Positions 1 through 6,428 of a DNA stretch of 10,265 nt are shown piece after piece; the stretch's first letter is position 1; each line of letters starts with the position of its first letter. The stretch spans positions 1-10,265 of the forward strand of contig JAQUCQ010000093.1 in NCBI GenBank assembly GCA_028686145.1, written 5' to 3'. The notes beneath the pieces were generated by a model that saw only the letters and a program-made list of their open reading frames with translations, had not been told where the DNA came from and did not search any database. A program made the translations under genes and the position numbers. The stretch is from Desulfuromonadaceae bacterium. GTDB lineage: Bacteria > Desulfobacterota > Desulfuromonadia > Geobacterales > Pseudopelobacteraceae.

Positions 1-56
1 GGAATATCCTCTTCTATGAAACGCTCAATATCGCTGTCAGAAAGACACGTGAACAT
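1..56 (-). CDS. modD: ModD-like protein (NadC family), N-terminal 18 codons only
   Basis: Partial gene running off the left edge. The ATG at 56-54 follows a good ribosome binding site (AAAGGG, 5 bases upstream). The 18 visible residues include the stretch LSDSDIERFIEEDI, which matches the typical start of ModD, a relative of nicotinate-nucleotide pyrophosphorylase (NadC) found in many molybdenum-transport operons. Its biochemical role there is not settled. A ModE box and a -10 element lie directly upstream, so it is probably repressed by Mo-bound ModE, which fits the identification. Only the first 18 codons are seen, so catalytic residues cannot be checked. NadC itself or another LSD-starting protein remain alternatives. 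Confidence 0.6.
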   Translation of the reverse strand, partial: MFTCLSDSDIERFIEEDI

Positions 57-72
57 ATGATCCCTTTCCGTG

Positions 73-101
73 ATTCGTTATAGTTAAGACCATACAACGA
101 T
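73..101 (-). promoter_or_regulatory. ModE box and promoter of modD
   Basis: On the plus strand CGTTAT (76-81) is followed after 12 bases by ACAACG (94-99), one mismatch from the ModE operator form CGNTAT-N12-ATAACG known from E. coli modA. On the minus strand a near-consensus -10 (TATAAC, 82-77) lies in one half-site, which would put the transcription start about 15 bases before the modD ATG. The -35 is weak (GGCACA or GCACAT). Repressor bound here would cover the promoter. Confidence 0.7.
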
Positions 102-108
102 GTGCCAC

Positions 109-139
109 AAAAAAGGGACAGCACCATTGATGTCCCTTT
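109..139 (-). terminator. Rho-independent terminator of modE
   Basis: Perfect 9-bp inverted repeat (AAAGGGACA 112-120 with TGTCCCTTT 131-139, loop of 10). Read on the minus strand the stem ends in a run of six T (114-109). It lies 8 bases after the modE stop codon and before the modD promoter, so modE and modD are separate transcription units. Confidence 0.85.
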
Positions 140-147
140 ATCTACTA

Positions 148-972
148 TCAGCTGACGCCGATGATGACGCTTGAAGCTTTAAACAAGGTGCAGGCATGGC
201 CTCCGACTTTCAGTTCAAGACGCTTGGCGCTGTCATGGGTAATCACGGCGCTCACGGTATTGCCACCGCCGATTTCCACATCCACCTCGGTGTTAACCGG
301 TCCCTCGATGATCTTGGTAACGGTCCCGCAGAATATATTGCGGGCACTGAGCTTTGCGTCATGCAGGTCGGTACCGATGATAACGGAACTGGCCTTGACG
401 ATGGCGTAGGCCTCATTGCCGGTACTGAGCCCCAGATTGTCGATGGCACCATTGGTAACGACGGCTGTCAATGGAACACCGCCTTTAAGAGACAGGGTTA
501 CTTCCGCGTTGACCGCGCCTTTGGTGATGGCGGTTACGGTGCCGGTAAATGTGTTACGTGCACTGACTTTCATGGATATCCTCCGCAAGAATTTGTACAG
601 GCTCTCGGTATCGCCGAGCCTGTTTTCCAGGTTGTCCAGGAATTTACGATGTTCTTCCTGGATGGCATTATACTGCGTGATTATTTTTTTCCCTTCGGCG
701 GTAAGGCTGGTGCCACCGCCCCCTTTGCCACCGGTCAAACGATCGACCAGCGGCTTTTCCGCCAGGTTATTGATCAAGTTGACCGTATCCCAGGCGGTCT
801 TGTAACTGATGCCGACAGCTTTGGCGGCTCTGGTGATCGACCCGAGTTCATCAATCTTTTCCAGCAACGCGATCCGGTCGCCACCAAGAAATTTATGATC
901 TTCCCTGTTGAGCCAGAGATTTCCCGTGAGACCAATGGTACCGGTAGTACGTTTCGTTGAAGTCGCATCCAT
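148..972 (-). CDS. modE: ModE, molybdate-responsive transcriptional regulator
   Basis: A 274-residue full-length ModE. Residues about 30-100 form the LysR-like winged helix-turn-helix (GSITRAAKAVGISYKTAWD at 45-63 is the helix-turn-helix core, GGKGGGGTSLTAEG at 81-94 the wing). A linker is followed by two tandem Mop/TOBE domains that bind molybdate or tungstate: residues about 137-200 and 209-272, each starting SARN and ending KASSVIIG. The family acts as a dimer that binds DNA when loaded with oxyanion. The ATG at 972 is chosen because AAGGA stands 8 bases upstream; an upstream TTG at 990 would run through that site. A promoter lies at 1047-1020 and a terminator follows the stop. At least five sites resembling its operator occur in this window, which supports the assignment. 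The two Mop domains are similar to each other, as expected from internal duplication. Confidence 0.95.
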   Translation of the reverse strand: MDATSTKRTTGTIGLTGNLWLNREDHKFLGGDRIALLEKIDELGSITRAAKAVGISYKTAWDTVNLINNLAEKPLVDRLTGGKGGGGTSLTAEGKKIITQYNAIQEEHRKFLDNLENRLGDTESLYKFLRRISMKVSARNTFTGTVTAITKGAVNAEVTLSLKGGVPLTAVVTNGAIDNLGLSTGNEAYAIVKASSVIIGTDLHDAKLSARNIFCGTVTKIIEGPVNTEVDVEIGGGNTVSAVITHDSAKRLELKVGGHACTLFKASSVIIGVS

Positions 973-1019
973 AGTACAAATCCTTACCAAACAAAATTAC
1001 TGACGACTCATGACTAATA

Positions 1020-1047
1020 ATATTAGCCGATGATCTCGTATTGTAAA
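1020..1047 (-). promoter_or_regulatory. Putative sigma-70 promoter of modE
   Basis: On the minus strand TTTACA (1047-1042) and TAATAT (1025-1020) are separated by 16 bases, close to the vegetative consensus, about 50 bases upstream of the modE ATG. Just beyond the -35, at 1049-1073, is an A/T-rich imperfect dyad (TATATC/GATATA on the minus strand; ATACCG on the plus strand matches one ModE half-site, the other half is poor). Autoregulation is possible but not shown. Confidence 0.45.
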
Positions 1048-1123
1048 GATTTATATATCGAACTGATATACCGTTACACATCAGCACATGAGCACTGCTG
1101 CACAATTATTGGGCAGATACTAA

Positions 1124-1234
1124 TCAGAACAGCATCTGTACCTGAAATCTTACCTGCTGGTCGTCGGTTGCATGTGGCCTCTTGTTAAAAAAGATGGCTG
1201 CCTGCTTATGGATACTTGTATAATGAGCGAGGGA
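1124..1234 (-). pseudogene. 3' remnant of a deleted OprO/P-type porin
   Basis: Minus-strand reading frame open only from 1234 to the TGA at 1126-1124. Its end, ATDDQQVRFQVQMLF, aligns with the last 15 residues of the intact porin at 5044-6342 (PTDDNQARVQLQMVF), and further upstream YTSIHKQAAI aligns with YTAIHKQSAI. Both end in the C-terminal Phe typical of beta-barrel proteins. An in-frame TAA stops the frame at 1237-1235 and no signal peptide or ribosome site is present. The segment in between has diverged (FFNKRPH against ASTSGTQ). A ModE box lies only about 10 bases upstream, so most of the gene, from its start to its last 35 codons or so, has been deleted. It is a second porin copy, not an assembly duplicate, because the sequence differs clearly. 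Confidence 0.8.
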
Positions 1235-1245
1235 TTATTTATGAT

Positions 1246-1277
1246 CGCTATATCTAGCATTACATAACGCGTGCCAA
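1246..1277 (-). promoter_or_regulatory. ModE box with promoter, orphaned upstream of the porin remnant
   Basis: CGCTAT (1246-1251), 12 bases, ATAACG (1264-1269): an exact match to the ModE operator form, with TACATAACG as in the E. coli modA operator. On the minus strand TTGGCA (1277-1272) is a good -35, and 17 bases on GATATA (1254-1249) is a weak -10. The same TTGGCA plus box layout recurs at 8078-8109. It originally served the porin copy whose tail survives at 1124-1234. Confidence 0.75.
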
Positions 1278-1332
1278 TGTGCATCAAAATAAATATGCTG
1301 TTAAAACAAGGTGTTTGAATTTTTGATTCAAG

Positions 1333-1360
1333 CGGCAGAGTTCATACTGCCGTAACTTTT
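1333..1360 (+). terminator. Possible stem-loop terminator
   Basis: CGGCAG (1333-1338) pairs perfectly with CTGCCG (1347-1352) around an 8-base loop, followed on the plus strand by TAACTTTT. It lies in the non-coding stretch 1271-1396, in which nothing else is recognisable. No plus-strand gene ends just before it, so its role is uncertain. Confidence 0.3.
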
Positions 1361-1396
1361 AGCAGAAATTGAGGTGATGCTCGGGAAGTAGTCAGA

Positions 1397-1726
1397 ATGC
1401 AAATCACCGCATCTACTGTCCAATGTTGCTTTTGCCTCCCCCCGACAAGCGAGATCACGGGTGATGGTAGCACTCTAGCCTTGATAAATGCGAAAGGTTA
1501 ACGATTTGGAGCAGCACTTGAAGGCAAGAATGCGTTCACAATGATACAAGAAATTAGCGGTGTACCAGACATTGGAAAGACCTTTGCTGAGAAGAAGTTT
1601 GCTGCAGAACAGTTGCTAGATTTAAGAGAATCTAAACATGCTCAAACTTTTAGAGACTGGATAGGATCTGGTTCAGAAAACGAGCCCTCTTGTGAGATTT
1701 CCTATTCCAAAAATGAGTGGTCGTGA
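1397..1726 (+). pseudogene. Decayed reading frame of unknown family upstream of the SEC-C motif
   Basis: One plus-strand frame interrupted by a single stop. The first part (ATG 1397 to TAA 1499-1501, 34 codons) contains CCFC, a possible metal-binding start. After the stop the same frame continues through LEGKNAFTMIQEISG and an amphipathic stretch ending LLDLRESKHAQTFRDW, and closes at 1726. The continuation could start at ATG 1541 (61 residues), but there is no convincing ribosome site. The frame is one base off from the SEC-C reading frame that follows at 1713. I read this as a gene broken by a nonsense change and a frameshift or deletion, but I do not recognise the family, and two short independent ORFs or no gene at all remain possible. 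Confidence 0.35.
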
Positions 1727-1784
1727 TAGGAATAGGCCGTGTTCATGCGGAAGCGGAAAAAAATATACACACTGTTGTAGCTAA
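1713..1784 (+). pseudogene. SEC-C zinc-motif C-terminus, probable gene remnant
   Basis: ATG 1713 to TAA 1784 encodes 23 residues with RPCSCGSGKKYTHCCS, a textbook SEC-C motif (CxCxSGx5CC), the zinc-binding tail found at the end of SecA and of many unrelated proteins. The frame is open upstream only back to 1665. SEC-C motifs almost always sit at the C-terminus of longer proteins, so this is best read as the tail of the broken gene at 1397-1726, one base out of frame with it. A free-standing micro-protein cannot be excluded, but no ribosome site precedes the ATG. Confidence 0.45.
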
Positions 1785-1954
1785 CGCACTAATGAATCGA
1801 TCAGGCATAACAAGGAAGTTTCACCCGCCCAAAAGACGGCGGGGCAACTCCATGCCCGTTTGTCAATTAATAAGGAAAATTCACTGGGATCCTCTACCTG
1901 ACCGTAAAACCGTCAGATCAGCGCCCACAGCGCTAGAATTTTAGGAGTATTCAA
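1785..1954 (+). other. Hairpin-rich leader of the aminotransferase gene
   Basis: No gene is seen here. Several inverted repeats occur: CCCGCC 1824-1829 with GGCGGG 1838-1843; GGGCA 1842-1846 with TGCCC 1853-1857, which shares bases with the first and so excludes it; CTGAC 1898-1902 with GTCAG 1912-1916; and AGCGC 1920-1924 with GCGCT 1930-1934 followed by AGAATTTT. The last ends just before the ribosome site AGGAG of the next gene. These could be a terminator of the upstream remnant or a leader control. No promoter is clear. Confidence 0.35.
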
Positions 1955-3067
1955 ATGGAATTAAAACCATTTCGGCTCGAGCGGTATTTCGCAAAATACG
2001 AGTTTACGGCACCGCACCTTCTTTGTTGCTCCGATTGCGAGAGCCTCGCTGTGGGAGATTTGCTTAAGTTTGAACAAAATGCTCACGAAGAATTATCATC
2101 TCTCTGGCTTGGATATACCGAATCGCTTGGCAGCCCCGAACTTCGGACACAAATCGCCACTCTTTACCAAAACATCTCATCAACGCAGATTCTTGTTCAC
2201 TCCGGTGCCGAAGAAGCAATATTCAACTTTATGAATGTTGCTCTTGCGACCGGTGACCACATCATCGTCCATACTCCGTACTATCAGTCTCTCGGAGATG
2301 TGGCACGCAGTATTGGTGCGAACGTAACGGAATGGAAGGGCAATCCCAATTGCGCTTGGGAATTAGACTTACAGTTTCTCAAAGAGAATGTAACGGAGAG
2401 GACAAAGGTTGTTGTTGTCAACTTTCCGCACAACCCAACAGGATACCTGCCCAATCCCGAGTTTCTTCATGAATTATCAAACCTTTCGAATAAATGGGGG
2501 TTTATTGTTTTTTCCGACGAAGTCTATCGAGGGCTGGAATACAACTCCACTGAATGTTTGCCGACGTTCGCGGATATCAACGAACGAGGAATATCACTCG
2601 GAGTTATGTCCAAAAGCTACGGGCTCGCCGGCTTGCGCATCGGGTGGATAGCTACTCGTAACAAAAGGCTGTTTGACGCACTTGCTGCGTTTAAAGACTA
2701 CACAACGATTTGCAATAGTGCCCCAAGTGAGTATCTTGCGACCCTCGCCTTGTGCCATCGCCATTCAATCATTGGACGAAATCTGGGAATTATCCGGCGC
2801 AACCTGAGCATGCTCACATCGTTCTTCTCCCGGCATCAAGATTTTTTTGAGTGGCATGAGCCGAAGGCAGGTCCAATTGCCTTTCCACGTTACCTGGGGG
2901 GCTCGGTCGAACAATTCTGTGATGATCTGGTGCGCCACGCCGGAGTCTTACTGCTTCCGGGTACGCTCTACGACGACGAGAGCGATTGTTTCCGCATAGG
3001 GTTTGGAAGAAGCAATTTTACAGAGTGTTTGCTAACGCTGGAGCAGTTTTTAGTAAATTACAAGTAA
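1955..3067 (+). CDS. PLP-dependent class I/II aminotransferase
   Basis: A 370-residue fold-type I aminotransferase, of normal length for the family. Visible landmarks: NPTG at 160-163 (Asn contacts the cofactor ring), SDEVY at 187-191 (Asp188 pairs with the pyridine nitrogen), SKSYGLAGLRIGW at 219-231 with the Schiff-base Lys220 and phosphate-binding Arg228, and FRIGFGR at 346-352 with Arg347 expected to hold the substrate carboxylate. The catalytic set is complete, so the enzyme should be active; the substrate amino acid cannot be told. It is Cys-rich near its start (HLLCCSDC at 21-28). AGGAG 7 bases before the ATG fixes the start. It is the only intact plus-strand gene, has no functional link to molybdenum that I can name, has no visible ModE box, and lies beside a SEC-C remnant and a deleted porin, so it was probably acquired. 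Confidence 0.9.
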   Translation: MELKPFRLERYFAKYEFTAPHLLCCSDCESLAVGDLLKFEQNAHEELSSLWLGYTESLGSPELRTQIATLYQNISSTQILVHSGAEEAIFNFMNVALATGDHIIVHTPYYQSLGDVARSIGANVTEWKGNPNCAWELDLQFLKENVTERTKVVVVNFPHNPTGYLPNPEFLHELSNLSNKWGFIVFSDEVYRGLEYNSTECLPTFADINERGISLGVMSKSYGLAGLRIGWIATRNKRLFDALAAFKDYTTICNSAPSEYLATLALCHRHSIIGRNLGIIRRNLSMLTSFFSRHQDFFEWHEPKAGPIAFPRYLGGSVEQFCDDLVRHAGVLLLPGTLYDDESDCFRIGFGRSNFTECLLTLEQFLVNYK

Positions 3068-3116
3068 AAGCCTGAGGTTTGCCGCCCAACGAATTACCTG
3101 TAGCCAGGAGGAGATC

Positions 3117-3140
3117 CGGGGTCAGACCCGTACAGTTTTT
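3117..3140 (+). terminator. Possible weak terminator after the aminotransferase gene
   Basis: CGGG (3117-3120) can pair with CCCG (3127-3130), and TTTTT follows at 3136-3140. The stem is short, so the call is weak. The surrounding 3068-3158 holds no gene. On the minus strand, after modC, only CGGC/GCCG around 3142-3157 is seen, without a T run. Confidence 0.3.
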
Positions 3141-3158
3141 AGCGGCATAAAACAGCCG

Positions 3159-4214
3159 TTAGCCTAATCGCCTGAAAGCCGATGCCTTTATGGCCGCAAA
3201 TACGGTGCTGCCGACGGCAATATCCAGTTCGCCAACCACTTGATGGACAACTTCCGCCACCAAACGTTCGTCGCCACAGCCAAGCTCTATTCCAACCTTG
3301 CCATTCGATTCAAAAATTCCGGTCACGACACACTGCAGAAGATTTCTTGCACTGATCGCTTCAGGATGGCGTTTGAAAAGAATGATGTCTTTAGAAGAAA
3401 GTTCAAAAAGCAAGTCAGGCTGATCATTTTTCCCGGATATGAACAGTGTGGTATTACCCCAAAGATACACGCACATATCCTCAAGCTGATGTGATAAAGC
3501 CAATTTCAAGAGATTGACATAGCCAGCCGGATTCAACCCCATGCAGATTCTGGAAAGATTTTCCGGAGTAGTCTCTTCAATAATACGCCCCTGTTCAATG
3601 CTGAGCACCTGATGTGTCATAAGGCGCATTTCAAGGATTGAGTGTGAGATAAAAAGATAGGGGATGGCAAAGATCTCGCAGGCGGATTTCAGATAGCTGA
3701 TGATCTGGAACCTGAGCGTATCATCCAAACCTGACAGTGGTTCATCCATCAAAAGCAGGCGCGGGTTGGAGAGCACCGCCCGGCCGATGGCCACCCGTTG
3801 TTTCTCTCCGCCGGAAAGGTTATTGACGCCACGGTCGAGGAGATGGTTGATGCGGAGAACGTCTGCCAGAGTATCAAAATCGATAGTACGATTGCCTGCC
3901 ATGGATCGTTTGAAACCGTAAAGAAGATTGTTTTTTACATTCAAATGCGGAAACAGGAGGGGGCGCTGAAAAATAATCCCGATGCGCCGTTTGTCAGGAG
4001 AAACGTTAATTCTCCTGCTTGTGTCATACAGCAGATTCCCATTCAGAACGATTCGTCCGCTCTCCGCCTGCTGCAATCCGGCAATAAGGCTGACCAGGGT
4101 AGATTTGCCGCTGCCGGAAGGGCCGAACACGCCGATGCTGTTGCCACGCAGCGTGCTATCGACATCGAGCGTGAACGAACCAAAATTCTTCTGTAGAGCG
4201 ATGTGTAGTTCCAT
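3159..4214 (-). CDS. modC: ModC, molybdate ABC transporter ATPase
   Basis: A 351-residue ATPase, nearly the length of E. coli ModC. It would power molybdate/tungstate import through ModB. Seen in order: Walker A GPSGSGKST (31-39), Q-loop FQRPLLFPH (82-90), signature LSGGEKQR (133-140), Walker B LLLMDEP (153-159), H-loop His191, and a C-terminal Mop/TOBE domain (about 288-349: SARNLLQCVVTG to KASAFRRLG), the oxyanion-sensing regulatory part of ModC. The ATG at 4214 is used because it starts the family's N-terminal strand and lies 1 base after the modB stop; an upstream GTG at 4295 would overlap modB by 80 bases. The ribosome site is weak, so translation is probably coupled to modB. Last gene of the operon. 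Confidence 0.95.
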   Translation of the reverse strand: MELHIALQKNFGSFTLDVDSTLRGNSIGVFGPSGSGKSTLVSLIAGLQQAESGRIVLNGNLLYDTSRRINVSPDKRRIGIIFQRPLLFPHLNVKNNLLYGFKRSMAGNRTIDFDTLADVLRINHLLDRGVNNLSGGEKQRVAIGRAVLSNPRLLLMDEPLSGLDDTLRFQIISYLKSACEIFAIPYLFISHSILEMRLMTHQVLSIEQGRIIEETTPENLSRICMGLNPAGYVNLLKLALSHQLEDMCVYLWGNTTLFISGKNDQPDLLFELSSKDIILFKRHPEAISARNLLQCVVTGIFESNGKVGIELGCGDERLVAEVVHQVVGELDIAVGSTVFAAIKASAFRRLG

Positions 4215-4215
4215 A

Positions 4216-4899
4216 TCAATTTGCCCGCATGATTCGTTTGCACAGGTATTCGTGAAACAGCAAGACAACAATTGATATCGAAATTGATACCACACAGAGC
4301 ATCAAGGCCATTGTATCCCCGCTCGGAGAGGCGGCGTATTCAAAGATTGCCATGGGAATCGTCTGGGTCACTCCGGGGATATTGCCTGCCACAATGATTG
4401 TTGCACCGAATTCGCCCAGTCCGCGGGCAAACATGAGCGATGATCCGGCAATGAGCCCACGCATGGAAAGCGGGAGAATGACCGTCAGAATCGCATTGAG
4501 CCTGGTTGCGCCAAGCGTTCGCGCCGCGTGAACCAGATCCGGATCAATCGATTCCATCGCAAGGCGGATTGATCGTACCATCAGGGGAAAGCCTACCACG
4601 GCCGTGGCGATAACAGCGGCCCGCCAGGTAAAGATCACCCTGATGCCGATGCTGTCCAGAAGTTGGCCTAAAAAGCCGTTACTCCCAAGCAGCAACAGCA
4701 GGAGATAGCCGATAACAACCGGAGGCAGGGTCAACGGAAGATTGGTCATAACCTCAAGCGCCACTTTGCCACGGAAGCGGCCATAGGTTATAAGCCACGC
4801 CACAGCGAATCCGAAGGGAAGCGACAGCACAGTGGCAGTAACCGCTACTTTGATCGAGAGCAGAATGGCATTGTAATCGGAAGATGCAAGGGTAAACAC
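4216..4899 (-). CDS. modB: ModB, molybdate ABC transporter permease
   Basis: Inner-membrane permease with about five hydrophobic segments. The conserved ATPase-contact loop is seen around SIRLAMESIDPDLVHAARTLGA, followed by LPLSMRGLIAG and the family motif FARGLGEFGATIIVAGNIPG typical of ModB. I prefer the GTG at 4899 (227 residues) because AAAGG stands 8 bases upstream and the length matches the family; a TTG at 4929 would add 10 residues with a poor ribosome site. It lies between the porin and modC, 145 bases after the porin stop, and its stop codon is 1 base from the modC ATG. It should pair with ModC and receive substrate from ModA, although modA is separated from it by the porin gene, which is an unusual order. 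Confidence 0.93.
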   Translation of the reverse strand: MFTLASSDYNAILLSIKVAVTATVLSLPFGFAVAWLITYGRFRGKVALEVMTNLPLTLPPVVIGYLLLLLLGSNGFLGQLLDSIGIRVIFTWRAAVIATAVVGFPLMVRSIRLAMESIDPDLVHAARTLGATRLNAILTVILPLSMRGLIAGSSLMFARGLGEFGATIIVAGNIPGVTQTIPMAIFEYAASPSGDTMALMLCVVSISISIVVLLFHEYLCKRIMRAN

Positions 4900-4991
4900 G
4901 GTATAGGCCTTTGCTATAAAATAATTCAATTCGGTCAGGATGTGGGGGATGTCTTGGCTGTAGCTCTTGTGATGGAAGTACCATTTTTACA

Positions 4992-5023
4992 GGGAAGAGG
5001 GAGCTCAGCTTCTCCCTCTTCCC
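4992..5023 (-). terminator. Strong intercistronic hairpin between porin and modB
   Basis: Perfect 12-bp stem: GGGAAGAGGGAG (4992-5003) with CTCCCTCTTCCC (5012-5023), loop of 8. On the minus strand it is followed by TGTAAAAAT, without a T run, so it is not a classical terminator. It may stabilise or process the porin transcript and lower modBC expression relative to the porin, or terminate partially. Confidence 0.55.
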
Positions 5024-5043
5024 CGTTTATGCACCGTGGTTGA

Positions 5044-6342
5044 TCAGAACACCATCTGGAGTTGTACACGTGCCTGATTGTCATCAGTCGGCTGAGTGCC
5101 GCTTGTCGAGGCAATTGCCGATTGTTTGTGAATCGCTGTATAATCGGCCTGCAGCTTCAGGTTATGTTGCTTGATATACCACGAAACCGCCATGCTGTTC
5201 TCGATCCAATGGTCATTGCCGACATCTCTGTTTGGATCCAGGTAGGCGTACCGGTAGGCAAGCTCAACTGTCTTGGGGATTATCATGTAACCAGCCTGAG
5301 CGTAAAAGCCCAAAGCGCGCTGTTTGTAGTTGTTTCGCTGCATATCACCCTCACCGGTCATACATTCTCCGGTCAGTGAGAGCCCACGCCATTTGAATGC
5401 GGTATCCAGGCTGACCAGGTTAAAATCAATATTTTCCTTACTCGTTGCGTTGACCGAACCTTTATTATTGAGTGAGAACCAGCCGGTCTTCTTTTTTAGA
5501 AAGCCGAGACTGTTCTTTGTGTTTGCGGTGCTAGCCTCACTTTCAGTGACCGTATTGCGGTAGAAACTTGAGCCGATTGACAGGAGCGGTTTTTCACTGT
5601 TCTCAACATCTGATTCCGAGTTTTTCATCACCCCGAACGGGTTGACGGTGATGCGTGCTGCAAAGGCATTGTTCTCGGTAGAACGCACATAATTTTGCCC
5701 CAATCCGCCGCTTGCACCAACATCGTAGGTAAAGAGTCCCTTGGCTATTTTGCCGCTAAGATTCACACCGGTATCATAGGTCGGTGCAAAGGCCACCGTT
5801 ACATGAGACTGATCGACAAACTGCAGGGAAGTTGACGAAGTCAGCCATTGCCTGCCAAATTGCACCTTGGCTTGGCCGGCACGGATCTGAAGTTCATCGC
5901 GCCACTTATAGTTTACCCAGGCATTTTCCAAAAGCCCGCCATTTTTAGTTGCACCACCGGAGATATTGGAAAAATTCGTAGTCAGGTTATAGGTAACATC
6001 CTTGGAAAAGGCATGCCCGCTTACCGTCAGTTTGGCGCGCTTTACTTCGAACTGACTGGAGTTTTTTTGTGTCGGCGCTCCATTGACATCATCATAATTC
6101 AGAAAGCTATACCTCGCCTGCATAAAACCGCCGATACTGGTGCTGAACTTACCGTCAGCCGATGTTAAATTGATCCCTGTTCCCGGCTTATATTTGACGG
6201 TAGCGCTTTTCATAACCTCTTGGTAATCTTCTTCGGAAATCACCCCTTTTTCCTTCAAGACATCTTCAAGACTCTTGGCAGAAACCGTTCCTGCCTGGGA
6301 CGTGATCATAAGCAACCCAACTGCAATGCCTAACCTTTTCAT
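5044..6342 (-). CDS. Outer-membrane porin, phosphate-selective porin O/P family
   Basis: A 432-residue beta-barrel precursor. A signal peptide (about residues 1-22, cut after TVSA) is followed by the helical stretch LEDVLKEKGVISEEDYQEVMKS, an N-terminal segment often seen in OprO/P-like porins of metal-reducing bacteria. The rest shows alternating strands such as GGFMQARYSF, YKWRDELQIRAGQAKVQFGRQW and FYAQAGYMIIPKTVELAYRYAY, and it ends VQLQMVF with the C-terminal Phe required for barrel assembly. AAGGGAGAG upstream of the ATG is a strong ribosome site. A ModE box and promoter lie 48 bases upstream, so the gene has its own Mo-controlled start inside the mod operon. By family and context it is probably an anion channel used for molybdate or tungstate entry; substrate preference is inference. 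A deleted relative survives at 1124-1234. Confidence 0.9.
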   Translation of the reverse strand: MKRLGIAVGLLMITSQAGTVSAKSLEDVLKEKGVISEEDYQEVMKSATVKYKPGTGINLTSADGKFSTSIGGFMQARYSFLNYDDVNGAPTQKNSSQFEVKRAKLTVSGHAFSKDVTYNLTTNFSNISGGATKNGGLLENAWVNYKWRDELQIRAGQAKVQFGRQWLTSSTSLQFVDQSHVTVAFAPTYDTGVNLSGKIAKGLFTYDVGASGGLGQNYVRSTENNAFAARITVNPFGVMKNSESDVENSEKPLLSIGSSFYRNTVTESEASTANTKNSLGFLKKKTGWFSLNNKGSVNATSKENIDFNLVSLDTAFKWRGLSLTGECMTGEGDMQRNNYKQRALGFYAQAGYMIIPKTVELAYRYAYLDPNRDVGNDHWIENSMAVSWYIKQHNLKLQADYTAIHKQSAIASTSGTQPTDDNQARVQLQMVF

Positions 6343-6389
6343 TAAACTCTCCCTTTTGACTAATTTGAATTTTGGCTCTCTATGCCAAC

Positions 6390-6420
6390 CGATATAAACA
6401 GTTCTATATAACGATGTGTA
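6390..6420 (-). promoter_or_regulatory. ModE box and promoter of the porin gene
   Basis: CGATAT (6390-6395), 12 bases, ATAACG (6408-6413), an exact match to the ModE operator form, in the 86-base gap between modA and the porin. On the minus strand TACACA (6420-6415) and TATATC (6396-6391) make a plausible -35/-10 pair with an 18-base spacer that is filled by the operator, so bound ModE would block RNA polymerase. Confidence 0.8.
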
Positions 6421-6428
6421 GTAAAAAT

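Noticed and set aside
196..960. Long plus-strand open frame across modE
   Set aside because: Antisense to a convincing ModE gene; the translation has no recognisable domain.
973..990. A TTG start at 990 that would add six residues to ModE
   Set aside because: The AAGGA ribosome site lies inside this extension and is well spaced for the ATG at 972.
1218..1223. A plus-strand TATAAT that could be a promoter for the SEC-C/aminotransferase block
   Set aside because: It has no -35 at a suitable distance and lies within the porin remnant.
1775..3164. Integron cassette with attC sites around the aminotransferase (GCCCAAC at 3084-3090, AGCTAAC at 1778-1784, GTTAGCC near 3158)
   Set aside because: Short core-like strings occur, but no full attC with paired R and L arms can be drawn, and the putative right end falls inside modC.
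4215..4295. A GTG start at 4295 giving a longer ModC
   Set aside because: It would overlap modB by 80 bases and adds residues not found in the family; ATG 4214 starts the conserved first strand.
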